Source: Argopecten irradians (taxonomy: Eukaryota; Mollusca; Bivalvia; Pectinida; Pectinidae). From it: 64,000 bases of DNA. The stretch spans positions 9,543,340 through 9,607,339 of the forward strand of contig NC_091142.1 of the NCBI RefSeq assembly GCF_041381155.1, written 5' to 3'. Below, piece after piece: positions 47,701-62,700 of the stretch (the first letter of the stretch is position 1; every line of letters starts with the position of its first letter). The translations under genes were made by a program, and so were the position numbers. The notes beneath the pieces are model-generated. The model was not told the origin of the DNA. It saw only the letters and a list, made by a program, of their open reading frames with translations, and ran no database searches.

Positions 47701-50700
47701 CAGTTTAATATTGTCTCTGATTTCTGTCCCTTTAATATAAACAGTTTAATATTGTCTCTGATTTCTGTATCTGTAATAAAAAAATGTTCAATATTGTCTC
47801 TGATATCTGTCCTTGGTATATAAAGAAAGTAATATTGTCTCTGATATCTGTCCTTGGTATATATAGAAAGTAATATTGTCTCTGATATCTGTCCTTGGTA
47901 TATATAGAAAGTAATATTTGTCTCTGTATATCTGTTCCTGTGGTATATAAAAAGAAGTAATTTTTGTCTCTTTTATTGTCCTTTTGTTAAGAAATAATAT
48001 TGTCTCTGATATCTGTCCTTGGTATATAAAAAAAGTAATATTGTCTCTGATATCTGCATTGTCCATCGTCGTCTGTTATGAGCAGTGTGTTGTGTGCCCA
48101 TCAAACTTTTAAATTAACCATAGGTCCAGGGTTCTGATACTGAGCATGTGGAAAAGTTTTTCCAGTCATCAAGATTTGGCTCGAAAAATAAAGTTTGTCA
48201 AGTTCTGAAATCACATTTGATTTATCTTTCATTAACTGTTTGGTGTTGTACACCCAGAATTTCAGTGTTCACCCATTATTCAGCTTTTACCTACAAATAA
48301 ATATATACAATGTCATGTATATAAACCAACAGGCTGTTCACAGTAAACAACTCCATACTGTCAGATACTGTATGTAACAGAAGGATCATAAGAACATCTT
48401 TTTTATCCTGATTGTAGTGTTTCTTGTTTATATATTTGAATTGAATTGAATTTATTGATTTAAATGATTTGGTTCAAACTGCTCATGCAAGAGGTAATTT
48501 TAAATGTGTTATATTACTGTAAATATAGATAAATAAGCATATTGACATATGAAACTTACACAGAAAAAAAACCTCTTCAATCTTCAAAAAAGATGTTATA
48601 TTAAGAGGGAAATTCTATATTCAGATATTCAGAGGGGAATTCTTTATTCAGAGTGGAAATTGTATTTTGACACATTAATTGAGAAAACGCATTTCTCCGT
48701 GCACATCATATAATTTTATCTGCTTTGACTGAAGCATTCCATAACATGACGTTTTCTCTTATAGCACCATTTTCTTCTTAACACCATTTCCTTATTAAGG
48801 ATACTCCTCTGAGAAGTCAAAATTTTCTTGTATTAAACTTTTTTTCTCATATAGATTTTTGAAATAGGAGTTCATACCTTGGAAGAAAAAACTTACGATC
48901 CGTGCGCTCGTTTTGAGCTATTGTCACTCAAAGAATACCAAAATGACAAAATAGTGGATTTTATTGGAATTTAGCCGTTTTTGACCACATACACTAGAAT
49001 TTAAAGTCATAATTCCCTAATGAGGTGTTTGATATGTATGGATGTTTATAGAATATTTTTAATTTTCAAGTAGTCTTCATTAAAAATATATCAGTTATGA
49101 TTAATAAGAGTAATATTTTTTCTCAAAATAACAACATATGCTACCCCTACCCCTTAATTTTGAGCTCCAAAATGCACCATTTCAGCCTTTTTTGTCAAAT
49201 TGTAACCCTTTATAGAAAAAGTTCTGGTATTAAAACTTTAGTCAATAGTTTGCATATCAATAGGGAAAGGTATTCTTTCAGAATCAGGCCAGAAAAATAG
49301 GGGATCCGTGTGCTTACTTTTTTGCTCCATTTAAATATTAACTAAAAAATTCTTAACACCTTCCTCCTTTTTTCTGAACACCACCATTTCTTACTGTTTT
49401 CTTATTAACACTATTTCTTACATTTTTTTTTTTTTTTTTTTTCACTGTTTTCTCTTAGCACCATTTCTTAATGTTTTCAACTAATCACCATTTCTTACTG
49501 TTTTCTTCTTATCACCATTTTTTAGTGTTTTCTTCCTAACACCATTTACATCATTTCTTACTGTTTGCTTTTTATCACCATTTTTTACTGTTTTCTTCCT
49601 AACACCATTTACGTCATTTCTTACTGTTTTCTTCAGAGCACCAATCGTTACTCTTATCTCTCGTAAAACTATTTCACACTGATTAATTATACTGTGAGTT
49701 GGCCTCCCGGCGACAGTTCTATTTATGATAAAAAACTTACTACTTCTATAAGTCAATTAAAATGTGAATAATGATACCTAGCTAGTATGATAAATCTAAC
49801 ATCCTGATAATAACAACATTATATTGTAATGTCTTAGATTATCTCCCCTTATCCAGAGTAATGTCCTGGATTATCTCCGTTGTTTCCAGGGTAATCTCCT
49901 AGATTATCTCCCCTGTATCCAGAGTAATGTCCTGGATTATCTACCCTTTATCCATAGTAATGTCCTAGATTATCTCCCCTGTATGCACAGTAATCTCCTA
50001 GATTATCTCCCCTGTATGCACAGTAATCTCCTAGATTATCTCCCCTGTATCCAGAGTAATGTCCTAGATTATCTCCCCTGTATGCACAGTAATCTCCTAG
50101 ATTATCTCCCCTGTATCCAGAGTAATGTCCTGGATTATCTCCCCAGTATCCAGAGTAATCTCCTAGATTATCTCCCCTGTATCCAGAGTAATGTCCTGGA
50201 TTATCTACCCTTTATCCATATAGTATAATATCCTAGATTATCTCCCCTGTATCCAGCGTAATATCCTAGATTATCTCCCCTGTATTCAGAGTAATGTCCT
50301 GTATTATCTGCCGTGTATCTCTAGAGTAATGTCCTGGTTTATCTCCCCTGTGTCCAGAGTATAAATGTCCTTGATTATCTTACTGTATCCAGTGTAATGC
50401 CCTGGATTATCCCCCCTGTATCCAGAGTAATATCCTGGATTATCTCCCCTGTATCCAGAGTATCAGGGTGTGTATTGATGAAGCTATTCTAATGTTACTG
50501 TTACATTTAGAATACTGAGAGAGTTTGATGAAAAGTTCAGAAACTCAACAAAAAGTTTGAAAACTCAACAAATTTTGAAACACAAGTCTTAGAATAGTTT
50601 TCATTGATACAAATCCAATTTGTAGCATGACAATATTTTGAAATTTGATTTATTTTACTAATTAAAATTGACCTTAAGTTTGTAATATCTCCAAAATAAT

Positions 50701-53700
50701 GGTTGCTGTGTTGTGTGTGACTTGCTTGATTGGGTTTGGGAAGTTTGCATGAACAGCTATACATTGGAGATCAGCTTATGTGATATCATAAAATTATTTT
50801 AATTCTATTTCATTTATATTTTGATTGAGAAGTTGGCTTCCATCTTTTAAAATTAATTTCAACTAATCATTATCAGGCATTTGTTATATAAAGATTATAT
50901 AGAGTCAATAGTATCTGATATCAGGATTGAATATCATAAACTAATTATTCAAACTGTTTTACTAAAAATGAGGGCAAATATAACCGTAACTAATACAGAG
51001 GCTTTGAGATCCCAAAATGACACGGGTAAAGTAATATTTATCGTCAATTAGTCCTACCATCTGGTGATTATAATGTCACAAAAATCACATCATAATTACC
51101 GGATGGTGGGACTAATTGCTGGTAAATCGTACTTTACCCAAGTCGTTTTTGGATCTCAAAACCCCCGTATTATAATAATTCAACAACATAAAAGTGAGCC
51201 ACCATGCTGTGTACATCAGCTGATTATAAATCCTGGTTTGATGGTTAGTTTTAGCATGTTAAGCATGTAGTCATGGGAATTAATTTTAAACAGGAACAGG
51301 TACTGTTTCTGTTACCAGCCATTTTAACAAAAGCAATACCATAAGGAATTATAGTATGACATCACCAATAACAGCATGGGCCACAACATTCACAGGAATA
51401 AACACACTGGGCTTAATGATCAAGGTGTTGAGTGATACAGTCCTTTGGGCCTCTTTTTGGCTGAAAGTGTTGCATTATGGTTTTAAGTCAACCTTTGTTC
51501 TAAAACTGTCACAGTACCCTGTATTAATATCTATCTTTAGCTTTGGTACATGTGAATACAAATTTTAATACAAATTTTCGCTGTAGAATAACAGGAGAAT
51601 AACAGTAGGGCTTCAGCATATTGAAAACATTTTTATTGAAACAAAGTAGAAGAGTTAATTAAATGTATATTATTTACAGGGAATCGACATTGATTTCGAC
51701 CAATACGATTTTGACGTTGGGCCATGTGGCTGTAGCATTAAAGGAAACCCCTAAAACGGTGGAGGCCGTTCTTCAGATCTTCCAACAGCGCTTCTGTTCA
51801 CCTCCCTCCGCGCTGGATGTGCTAATTATAGACCAGCTAGGCTGTATGATCATGGCTGGATGTGTAAGTATGGGTAATTGTACTGATGTGTTGATCATGC
51901 TCATGTGATAATGTTATATGCTAATTAGCAAAGGTAATGCATATGATTATATGATATACTAATGAGATGGGTTGATGCATATGACTATATGATATGCTAA
52001 TGAGCTGTATTGATGCATATGATTACATGATATGCTAATGAGCTGTGTTGATGCATATGACTATATGATATGCTAATGAGCTGTATTGATGCATATGACT
52101 ACATGATATGCTAATGAGCTGTGTTGAAGCATATGATCATGTGATATGCCAATGAGCTGGGTTGATGCATATGATTACATGATATGCTAATGAGCTGTGT
52201 TGTACTTTCAGTCGAGTATTTACCAGGAAGTCATGTCCATGTTTACCCAGATTAGCATTGAGAGTAGCTCCCCTTACACTAAGGGAGAAATGGACGAGAA
52301 GGTCAAAGGTTACAGGTAGGTCATGAAAGGTTACAGACATGCTAATACATCTGGTATTGTACATTTATGATACAAGTATAAATAGTTATACTGCTTAGAA
52401 ATATTAGAAGAATTAAATACTATAAAGACATTATTTATATGTTTGCTAAGTCACATGTTGTCACAGATATACTGACCATTGGTGATTTATTATATATTAA
52501 CTCCATAAAAAGGTTTTGGTTGTAATGGCTCTCAGGGCCCAGTTTCATGAACGTTTCTTAACTTTAAGGAATTCCTTAACTTAAATTTCAATATAGAAAA
52601 GCATAAAAATCTTAAGAAAAGCATAAAAATCTTAAGTTAAGGAGCCTTCCTTAAAATCTGTAATGCTTTCCTATGGAGAATTTTAAGTTAAGGGATTCCT
52701 GAAATTTAAGGAATGTTCATGAAACTGGACCCAGACAATTTATCATGATCTATATGACCTTGATATACAAATGAGCATTACTGAATCTGCTATTTTATAA
52801 TTTTATAATGTTGTATATTTACATTTGCTGTGCTATACAGCACTATACAACAATACTAGATACATTTGTTTACCATATATATCTGCATGGTAATGTGCCC
52901 CATAGAATATATTTAGGCGGGCTGATCTCTAATCTCTCAAAATATACAGAAATTACAATATTGTGTCAATTTTCCTGATTACAATCGTTCCCACTCCAGG
53001 CTCTACTCTGGTGAAATGTCCTGGGGGTATACATTTCTAATGTTTATAATTAATGTTTTGTCTTTGTTGTTTGAAAGACTTTAAATTGTTTTGTTCTCAA
53101 TTTGTTACAACTATTGTTGAACTTAACATTTGTTGAATTTTGATTTAAATGTGTTTCTGTATGGTAAGATTTCCAATAACTTCAATAAAATGCTGTGTCA
53201 AATAAAATAAAAAATATCTGTCCAACATTCTTGTCCAGGCTCTATTTCTTATAACCGTTAGGCAATGGTAGAAATTTTATCTACTAGTTAAGACAAGATG
53301 TTGTGAACAATATCAGAACACTGTGACCTATATTTGAATCTTTAACCTGATTTTAAGAAAATGGCATGTCCAGTATCTTATTTTCTATCCTTACTCTAAG
53401 GCAAAGTTTGATAAATCAACTAATATCTGTTAAATTAAATGAGATCGATGTGATCTGATTTTTGTGTCGCCTGCAACGCAAGGGTGACACTTATATAATT
53501 AAATAACACAATGTCGGTGTTGGCGGCATCGGCAGCGCCTGGGAAATGGTTTCTGTGCGATAACTTAAATATTTATTGCCTGATTTTAACCAAATTTGGT
53601 ATATTGCTTTATATCAATGAGATTTCTGATGAGTTGGATAATGGTCAAAATCTGTCAATATTTACAAGAGTTATGGGACTTTGAAATCGTCAAAACAGAT

Positions 53701-56700
53701 AAATCCATGGTTTCCGCTTGATATTTTTAATATTTATTGATAACTTGATAACTTCACCTAATTATTAACAATATTTTCAACTGTAAATAACTATTTTTTA
53801 TGATGCTGTGCAGGCGACACATCCACTTTGGTGAAATCCTTGTATCAATTAATTGCGATTGTTTCATTTATTTGAATGATTACTAATATCTGTTTCAGAC
53901 AAGTATCCCTGGCTGTGATTAACGCCCTAGCGAACATCTCCTCCAACATTCAGGGGGAGGGAGAACAACAGGAGTTACTGGTCCGGCTGCTGGAACTCTT
54001 TGTCAACATGGGGCTGGCAGCCAAACGGGCCAGTGAGAAAACGGCCGGAGCTATGAAGGTAAGACAGGGGACTGACATTGGCATGTCCTTATAACATCTA
54101 GTAATATATCTGTAGAGCACCTTTAGTAATATTGTGTCAATGTGTGTAGTACTAACTCATTAACATGTAATACTTATATAACTTTACATTTCCGTTTAAT
54201 TTTCGCCATATGACCTTAACAACTGAGGAATCGTTTACAGATTTTTGATCATGATGTGCTAACACGCATTATTTAAAACATCTGTACAAGAAATCCGCAC
54301 CAGTAAACAACAAGAAAACAAAATAATTCCTTTTACACACTGTAAAATGATTCATGAGAGACTGTGATGTGGGGTCTGTAATTATATAGTAGTCTCTCCG
54401 TTATGTGACCACCAATGGGACAGACATCAAGTGGTCGTATAATGGAGGTGGTCGTATAATGGAGGTGGTCTTATAATGGAGGTGGTCTTATAATGGAGGT
54501 GGTCTCTTGGAGGTGGTCTCTTATGGGAGGAGGATATATATAAAGCCATAAAACCAATGGGATGTAAAGCATTTCCTAATTTTGTTAATAATTATCTTAT
54601 CAATTAGTAGTTATATATTTTAATTGCATTATTGTAAAAAAAATCAGAATAAAGCTACATATAAATAATTAATTTCAAACATTTAAAATCAGTTAAATCA
54701 CAGTCATAGATATTTGTACCGTTAGAGAGTTTGCCTCGGGGGTAGGTTTAGAGAGCGGTGAGTAATACAAGCCTATAGACCAGGATGCCTTTCCTTTTAA
54801 TTACTATACATGCTTTAATTTAGGAAGTCGTTATTCGTTTCATGACTCTATATTTCTTCTTTTGTGGTAATATTATAGTGTAAACAGCTGAATGATATAT
54901 TAGAGTACTTAATTACATTGAAGGTGAGTATGACACACCGGCTGTAAACAGATTAAGAGTTTTTATCGGAATTTTCTGTTTGTTTTTGTTGACATTGTTA
55001 TGATATTCGGAACCAATGTGTAATTATACCAGCGTGTTTTAGCCCTGCATGCCTGGGGTTGATGATCTTATTGGACAAGTACACACTGTCATGTGATTTG
55101 TTATGTGATTCGATTGTAAATTTATTAATTCATTTGAATAAATTTTTGTTCAAAATTGATGAAAGTCACTTTTTAAATATCATTTACTGTTATCAGACAA
55201 TTTTCATTTATTTCTGAAGTTTGAAATTTGACTGCAATTATTTATCTGTCATTTAGAAAAAAAAAATCTAAACAACTTCTGCTTGTCATTTCAAAGTGAA
55301 CTAAGATTTCAGAAAACCTTCTCTGTAATAAATTACATAGTCAAGTGCTGCAGTAGTCCTAGCTAATTTGTTGAAAACAAAATTTTATAGAATTTTGGGC
55401 TCTTATATGTAGCCTTTTGATTCCAGTTGCTATGGTAACGACATATCTAGGAGATGTTACAATGTTTGTCCGTTTCAGGTTTGAGTGTGTTGTTGACATT
55501 TTTTACTAACAGTAATAATGTTGCTTTCCAATAACAAGAAAACAGATTTTTAACCCATGAATGTAGCCTGTTATATCAGAGTTACTTCCCTTGGTTTCCT
55601 TGGTGACAGTACAGCAATAGCTAGCCAAACGAAGGCACAGAGAATGGCCGTTCTGATTCTACAATGCATGCTAGTATTTTCAGAATTTGTGCAGACTTTC
55701 TGTTTAACTCATTTGACCCTGAAGACACATTTAGACTCTTCTAAATCAAAGACAAGACCAGTCCATTATGAAGTTTCAGGGGTTAATGAGTGAATGAGTT
55801 TTCTGACAGAAAGCAAATGTTGAGTGTACTGTACAGATTTAAAATCTTACAAGACTCAGAAACAACATTTTCAGTTAGTGTTTTACTGGGATATGTAAAG
55901 ATCAAGACACAATAAACTAACTAGCTGGCAACAGATAAGGCATGAGCTGTTTTGTCTCTGAAAGGACAGTTAAATTCTATTTTATCCTGTAAGTTTGATT
56001 CTCAAGCTTGACTTTAGTGTCTTATGATTCGCATGTTTGTGTCAAACTGTATTTACAACTATAAGTTCAGGGTATATTGATATTCCTCATTCGGGTTACA
56101 GTCATGTAATTCCGTATTTGCATATTACAGAGTTATCTTCCCATGCGGGTAGGTATTGATTGTGACGTCATGTGTTTGCGAGCGTAACGTCATACGTTTC
56201 AGAGAAATCGACGTGAATTGTGCACACAAAATTATGATGTTATAATCGATACCTACCCGCAAGGGAGCTAACTCTGTAATATGCAAAGACAGAATAAGTC
56301 CTGGTAAGTAATCTTAATACTAAGAAGATCTTTTACTGTGACATTAATGTAGCCTTTAGATTCCAGTTCTTGTTTATACATTGTTAATGTAATTTGTCCA
56401 TACATTCTGATATATACATGATACAGTAAAACATGTTTATAACGAACACGCTTAATTTATAGTTATAATGTATGGTACATATTAGTAATTTTTCATTCCC
56501 AGTTTATGTTTCTGTAAAATATTATTAATATGTGTATAATGAACTAAATCTCTGTATGGCGCACATGTATGAATTCTCTTGTTATTTGTAGGCGTCTAGC
56601 AGTGCTGGTAATCTCGGGGTGTTGATTCCTGTTATAGCCGTGGTAAGTACTCTGTATGTATATATATATATGCTCATCATTTGTATGGCTGATATAATGT

Positions 56701-59700
56701 AGGCAAACATTCCTAATATAAAATTTACCAATCATAGAAATGTTAAAGATGCTCCACCGCTGACAAATGGTATTTTTTCACTATCAAAAACAAGATCAGA
56801 CGATTTAGTATTTTTCTTCAGTTACAAAGGTTCCTTACTTACACCATTAAATTACCACCATTGAAAAGTTTGAGCTTCCAATTTTACTTCAAGCTAAAAA
56901 TATGAAAAATAATTAATTGCGTCCTGAAAAAATTCCGTTGCACTATGTTCTATATGGAATGAAGTACTGATTGCGCATGCATGAAAGGCGAAATGAATTA
57001 TTTTATTTTATTTTTGTGTTTATTAGACATATATGTACACGAATAAACACCAATTATTGTTCAAATGATGAAATTCATCTATGCTCTGTCGGCTTGGAGC
57101 ATCTTTAACCTCAAATTGCCAAGAAACATGCAGAACACTGTAAACTTAATTAATTTATTGTACTCAAAATTTTGTAGATGATGGTGTAAAAACTTATCAG
57201 AACAGATGTTACATAAAATCATAAATAATTTCAGTCTCTCAAACACTTTTGTAAACAAAAAGGAATCTTGTATCACCTTCAAGTGTTATTTCTTTCCATA
57301 TAGTTAGTTAGAAGACTTCCAGTCATTCATGATGCTAAGCCCCGCCTCCAGAAACTTTTCCGTGATTTCTGGCAATATTGTGTTGTGTTTGGATTTGTTG
57401 TTGAGGAATCAGGTGAGTGAAGTCCCCTTATTTCTGATTTATCTCCCTTTGTTGTTAGCTTGTCTTTAAAGGAACAGTTCAGTGAGGCTAATTCTGTTGC
57501 ATAACAGCTAAGCAAAATATGAAGTTAGAACTGGGTTTTTTCCGATATATATGCAAATTTTAAAGTACTGTTAGACTGAATTTTCCCTTTAACCTTAAGG
57601 CCAAAGTATAAATTGTGAACATTTTTCAATGCTATATTGAACTCTGAATTACATAATATAGACCAAGTATACCTGAATCATTTGAGGCATTAAAAATGCT
57701 TGCTAGTGCACTTCATGGAATGGACCTTTGTCCAATTGGCATTCATAATGGCCATAAATGCTAACTCGAATACATTCTATGCTTAAGAAAAATAACTCAA
57801 GACAGAATATCCAAAAGTCAGAGGCTAACAGTCTGTTTGAAACACTGGACAAAATGGTATTGATCCCCCTCTCCCCTTTAAATAAAAACTCTGAAATCTC
57901 CACTTGTAGATATCAAGAAATACTATTAACTAATTTTATGTTTCTATTGATTCAATAAATGTTTGATCCCAGGATTGTATAAGGAAATTCAAAGCCTCCA
58001 ATTCTAAATATGTCTTGGCCTTAAGACAGTTTAATGATTGTGATTGTTTCAGCGCTTTGGCCCCCGGAATGGTACCAGGGAGTTTGTGAGATAGCCGCCA
58101 AGTCTCCTCTGCTCATCTCCAAAGAACATCTGAGGTCAGAACTACAGTACAATGTGGCCCTGAGGAACGACACTGTAGCCCCAGTAAGTTGTGTTTAGAT
58201 CAGGTTTATTGTATAGGTACACAGTCCTATTATACAATGAGTGTTTATTTCATATGAATATGGCTCGCAAACATAAAAAAATTCATATTGGCTCGCAAAC
58301 ATAAAAAAATTCATAAACTTGTTTCATAAAATCATCAAAATTTAAGATACATTTTATCACATAACTACAGCAGTCTACATTAAATAAAATTTGTTGCAAA
58401 AATCCTGCGAATGTCGCCATTTTCTCACAACTTTCTTGAATCCTGAAATAACGTCATTGTTTAATGACATCACAATTGATTTCCAGCCAATGAAAAGAGC
58501 TTTAGGGTATAATACACAAGTGACATATGCAAATTTATTACTTGGATGAAATCACTAGATATCATTCGCCCCTGAAGACACATTTACACTCTTCTAAATC
58601 AAGAACTAGAATAGTCCATTATGGAATTTCAGGGGTGGATGAGTTAATAATGATCATACAGTGTTAACATAGATTTATCCAGGTCATGTTTCGTCTTGTA
58701 ATTACTTGGTATTTAGTAAATGTTCTTGCATCATAGTTATTATTATCAATAAACTTTTGAATTTTATTTTGGAAATGTAGTGTTTGGTTTGTTTTGTAGG
58801 CGGAGTTAAATGAGATACGAACCAGCATCTGTAATTCTCTAGACAACAATCCTGAGGCTTACCCCCTCATTCAGAAACTCTCCTTCGCTCAGTGTACTTA
58901 TCTCATGTCCGTCTTCAAACTCGAGACTCTCAGGTGAGATGAACTATGACTCACGTTACTTATAAAATATCTAATAACCATCAAGGAGTGATGTCAGTCG
59001 ATAGCTATTCTTTTAATTGGTGAATACTACTTTTAGAATTTCAAGGTCACAGTTGAAGTCCTTTACATTAGGTTTATAGTGCAGTGATCAAGTCTTTTCG
59101 TAAAGCAGAGTTGTCTGCCCTTGTGAAGAGCTATTGATTGTTACGATATTTAATTGTTTATTATTAATGGAAAAATGATAAATTAATGTATATATGATAT
59201 ATTGGTAACATTTACCTTAGAGTTGGTGTTTTTCCTTATCTTGTTTACTTCACTTCACAAGGTTATTGTACATTTCTACTGCAGTCAAAGTGAGTCTTTT
59301 GTGAGCAGAGTTGTCTACCCTTGTGATGAGCTATTGATTGTTACGACATTTGATTGTTTATTATTAATAAGAAAATGATAAATTAATGTATATAATGATA
59401 TATTGGTAATATTTACCTTAGAGTTGGTGTTTTTCCATATCTTGTTTATTTCATAAGTCCTTTAGGTTATTGCACATTTCTACTGCAGTCAAAGTGAGTC
59501 TTTTGTGAGCAGAGTTGTCTGCTCTTGTGAAGAGCTATCAAAGATGATTGATTGTTATGGCATTTGAGTGTTTAAGAAAAGCATGCTGTAAAAGTTGTGT
59601 ATGATAGTATAGGTTATATTTCTTAGCAGTGATGTTATCTCGTCTTACTTTTTTTACCAGAGTGCAGAACTCGGACTATCTATCAGCATTTCATGGAATA

Positions 59701-62700
59701 TTTAGATATCTAGAAGATAATACCATCTTTAAAGACAAAGCAGGTAATTTATCATAGCTATCTGTTAAATGTGTAGCCTTTCTTAATTTTATGATAATTT
59801 CTTCAAATCATAACATACTAAATATGACTTTAAACATTTAGATATCTTATGCTTGTCTAAGGCTGCCATATTTTCCTGTTGTAATTAGGGCCCCGCATCG
59901 AGATGCGGGTGCCCTATAGTAATCAGGTTGTCCGTCCGTCCGTCCGTCCGTCCGTCTGTCTGTCTGTCTGTCTGTCCGTCCGTCCGTCTGTCCGTTTTTT
60001 TTCTTTTGCACATTAATGATGGAAGGGAGTGGAGTATTTTCCCCATATTTTACATGATGATTCCCCATCCATCCTAGATCTGCTTTGTAATTTTTCAGGC
60101 TGAAATTAAATTAAAAAATCGGCCATCTTGGATTTTAACATTTAAAAAAATCACAATGTTGTTGCTCTTAACTGATAAACATTTTGTTATAACATTATGA
60201 TGCAAAGTTGTTCAGAATTAAACAAGGAGTTGACTGTCAAAAGGTAAGGTCATGGGCCAAGGTTACTAAGTCAAAGGTCAAGGTCAAATTTAAAAAAAAA
60301 TATTTTCTCATGAACATTTTGCTACAACATTTATAATGAAGCAGAGTTGCTCAGAATTAAACAAGAAGTCAACTCGCCAAAGTTTTGACTGACCAAAGGT
60401 AAGATCATGGGGTCACTGCATCAAAGGTTGTGGACACATTTTCCATTTTTGGACTTATTAACAATTTGTTATGACATAATAAATAAAATAAGTTTTTCCA
60501 GAGACAAAGAAAAGATATACCATTCCACAGAGTTTATTTGCAGATACAACTCTTATGGAAAAAAAACTTTTACATGATTAAAATATTTGAGCAAGACCTT
60601 TATTCCCTTCCTTTCACATTTGTTATGTTTTTCTTCAGCAAACTATGAGGTTTACCTTGTTTAAAAGGGGTATTTGAGTTAATTGTATGCTCTTAATGTA
60701 ATGTTAGCTTGGAATCAGGATTCATGTTAAATACTTGGAAGACTTTTTAGCCCACCATCATCAGATGGTGGGCTATTCAAATCGCCTTTCGTCCGTGGTC
60801 TGTCGTCCGTCCCGTCCTTCCGTCCCGTCCGTCCGTCCGTCCTCCGTCCGTCCCGTCCGTCCGTCCGTTAACAATTCTTGTTACCGCTATTTCTCTAAAA
60901 GTACTGAAGGGATCTTTCTCAAATTTCATATGTAGGTTCCCCTAGGACCCTAGTTGTGCATATTGTATTTTGGGACTGATCGGTCAACAAGATGGCCGCC
61001 AGGTAGCCATCTTGGATTTTGATAGTTAAAGTTTGTTACCGCTATTTCTCAGAAAGCACTGAAGGGATCTTTCTCAAATTTCATATGTAGGTTCCCCTAG
61101 GACCCTAGTTGTGCATATTGCATTTTGGGACTGATCGGTCAACAAGATGGCCGACCAGCCGCCATCTTGGATTTTGATAGTTAAAGTTTGTTACGGCTAA
61201 TTCTCAGAAAGTACTGAAGGGATCTTTCTCAAATTTCATATGTAGGTTCCCCTAGGACCCTAGTAGTGCATATTGCATTTTGGGACTGATCGGTCAACAA
61301 GATGGCCGCCAGGTAGCCATCTTGGATTTTGATAGTTAAAGTTTGTTACCGCTATTTCTCAGAAAGCACTGAAGGGATCTTTCTCAAATTTCATATGTAG
61401 GTTCCCCTAGGACCCTAGTTGTGCATATTGTATTTTGGGACTGATCGGTCAACAAGATGGCCACCAGGCAGCCATCTTGGATTTTGATAGTTAAAGTTTG
61501 TTACCGCTATTTCTCATAAAGTATTGAAGGGATCTTTCTCAAATTTCATATGTAGGTTCCCCTAGGACCCTAGTTGTGCATATTGTATTTTGGGACTGAT
61601 CGGTCAACAAGATGGCCGCCAGGCAGCCATCTTGGATTTTGATAGTTAAAGTTTGTTACGGCTATTTCTCAGAAAGTACTGAAGGGATCTTTCTCAAATT
61701 TCATATGTAGGTTCCCCTAGGACCCTAGTTGTGCATATTGCATTTTGGGACTGATCGGTCAACAAGATGGCCGACCAGCCACCATCTTGGATTTTGATAG
61801 TTAAAGTTTGTTACGGCTAATTCTCAGAAAGTACTGAAGGGATCTTTCTCAAATTTCATATGTAGGTTCCCCTAGGACCCTAGTAGTGCATATTGCATTT
61901 TGGGACTGATCGGTCAACAAGATGGCCGCCAGGTAGCCATCTTGGATTTTGATAGTTAAAGTTTGTTACGGCTAATTCTCAGAAAGCACTGAAGGGATCT
62001 TTCTCAAATTTCATATGTATGTTCCCCTAGGACCCTAGTAGTGCATATTGCATTTTCGGACTGATCGGTCAACAAGATGGCCACCAGGCAGCCATCTTGG
62101 ATTTTGATAGTTAAAGTTTGTTACCGCTATTTCTCATAAAGTATTGAAGGGATCTTTCTCAAATTTCATATGTAGGTTCCCGTAGGACCCTAGTTGTGCA
62201 TATTGCATTTTGGGACTGATCGGTCAACAAGATGGCCGACCAGCCGCCATCTTGGATTTTGATAGTTAAAGTTTGTTACCGCTAATTCTCAGAAAGTACT
62301 GAAGGGATCTTTCTCAAATTTCATATGTAGGTTCCCCTAGGACCCCAGTTGTGCATATTGCATTTTGGGACTGATCGGTCAACAAGATGGCCGACCGGTG
62401 GCCATCTTGGATTTTGATAGTTAAAGTTTGTTACCGCTATTTCTCAGAAAGTATTGAAGGGATTGTTCTCAAATTTCATATGTAGGTTCCTCTTGGACCC
62501 TAGTTCTGCATATTACATTTTGGGACTGAATCGGTCAACAAGATGGCCGACAAGCAGCCATCTTGGATTTTGATAGTTAAAGTTTGTTACGGCTATTTCT
62601 CAGAAAGTATTGAAGGGATTGTTCTCAAATTTCATATGTAGGTTCCCCTAGGACCCTAGTAGTGCATATTGCATTTTGGGACTGATCAGTCAACAAGATG

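Noticed and set aside
49983-50228. 81-codon frame of [11 protein letters not shown] repeats
   Set aside because: A 33-bp intronic minisatellite with a period divisible by three.
60735-60935. Short plus-strand frame with [20 protein letters not shown]
   Set aside because: Translation of the GTCC microsatellite in a pearl-like element.
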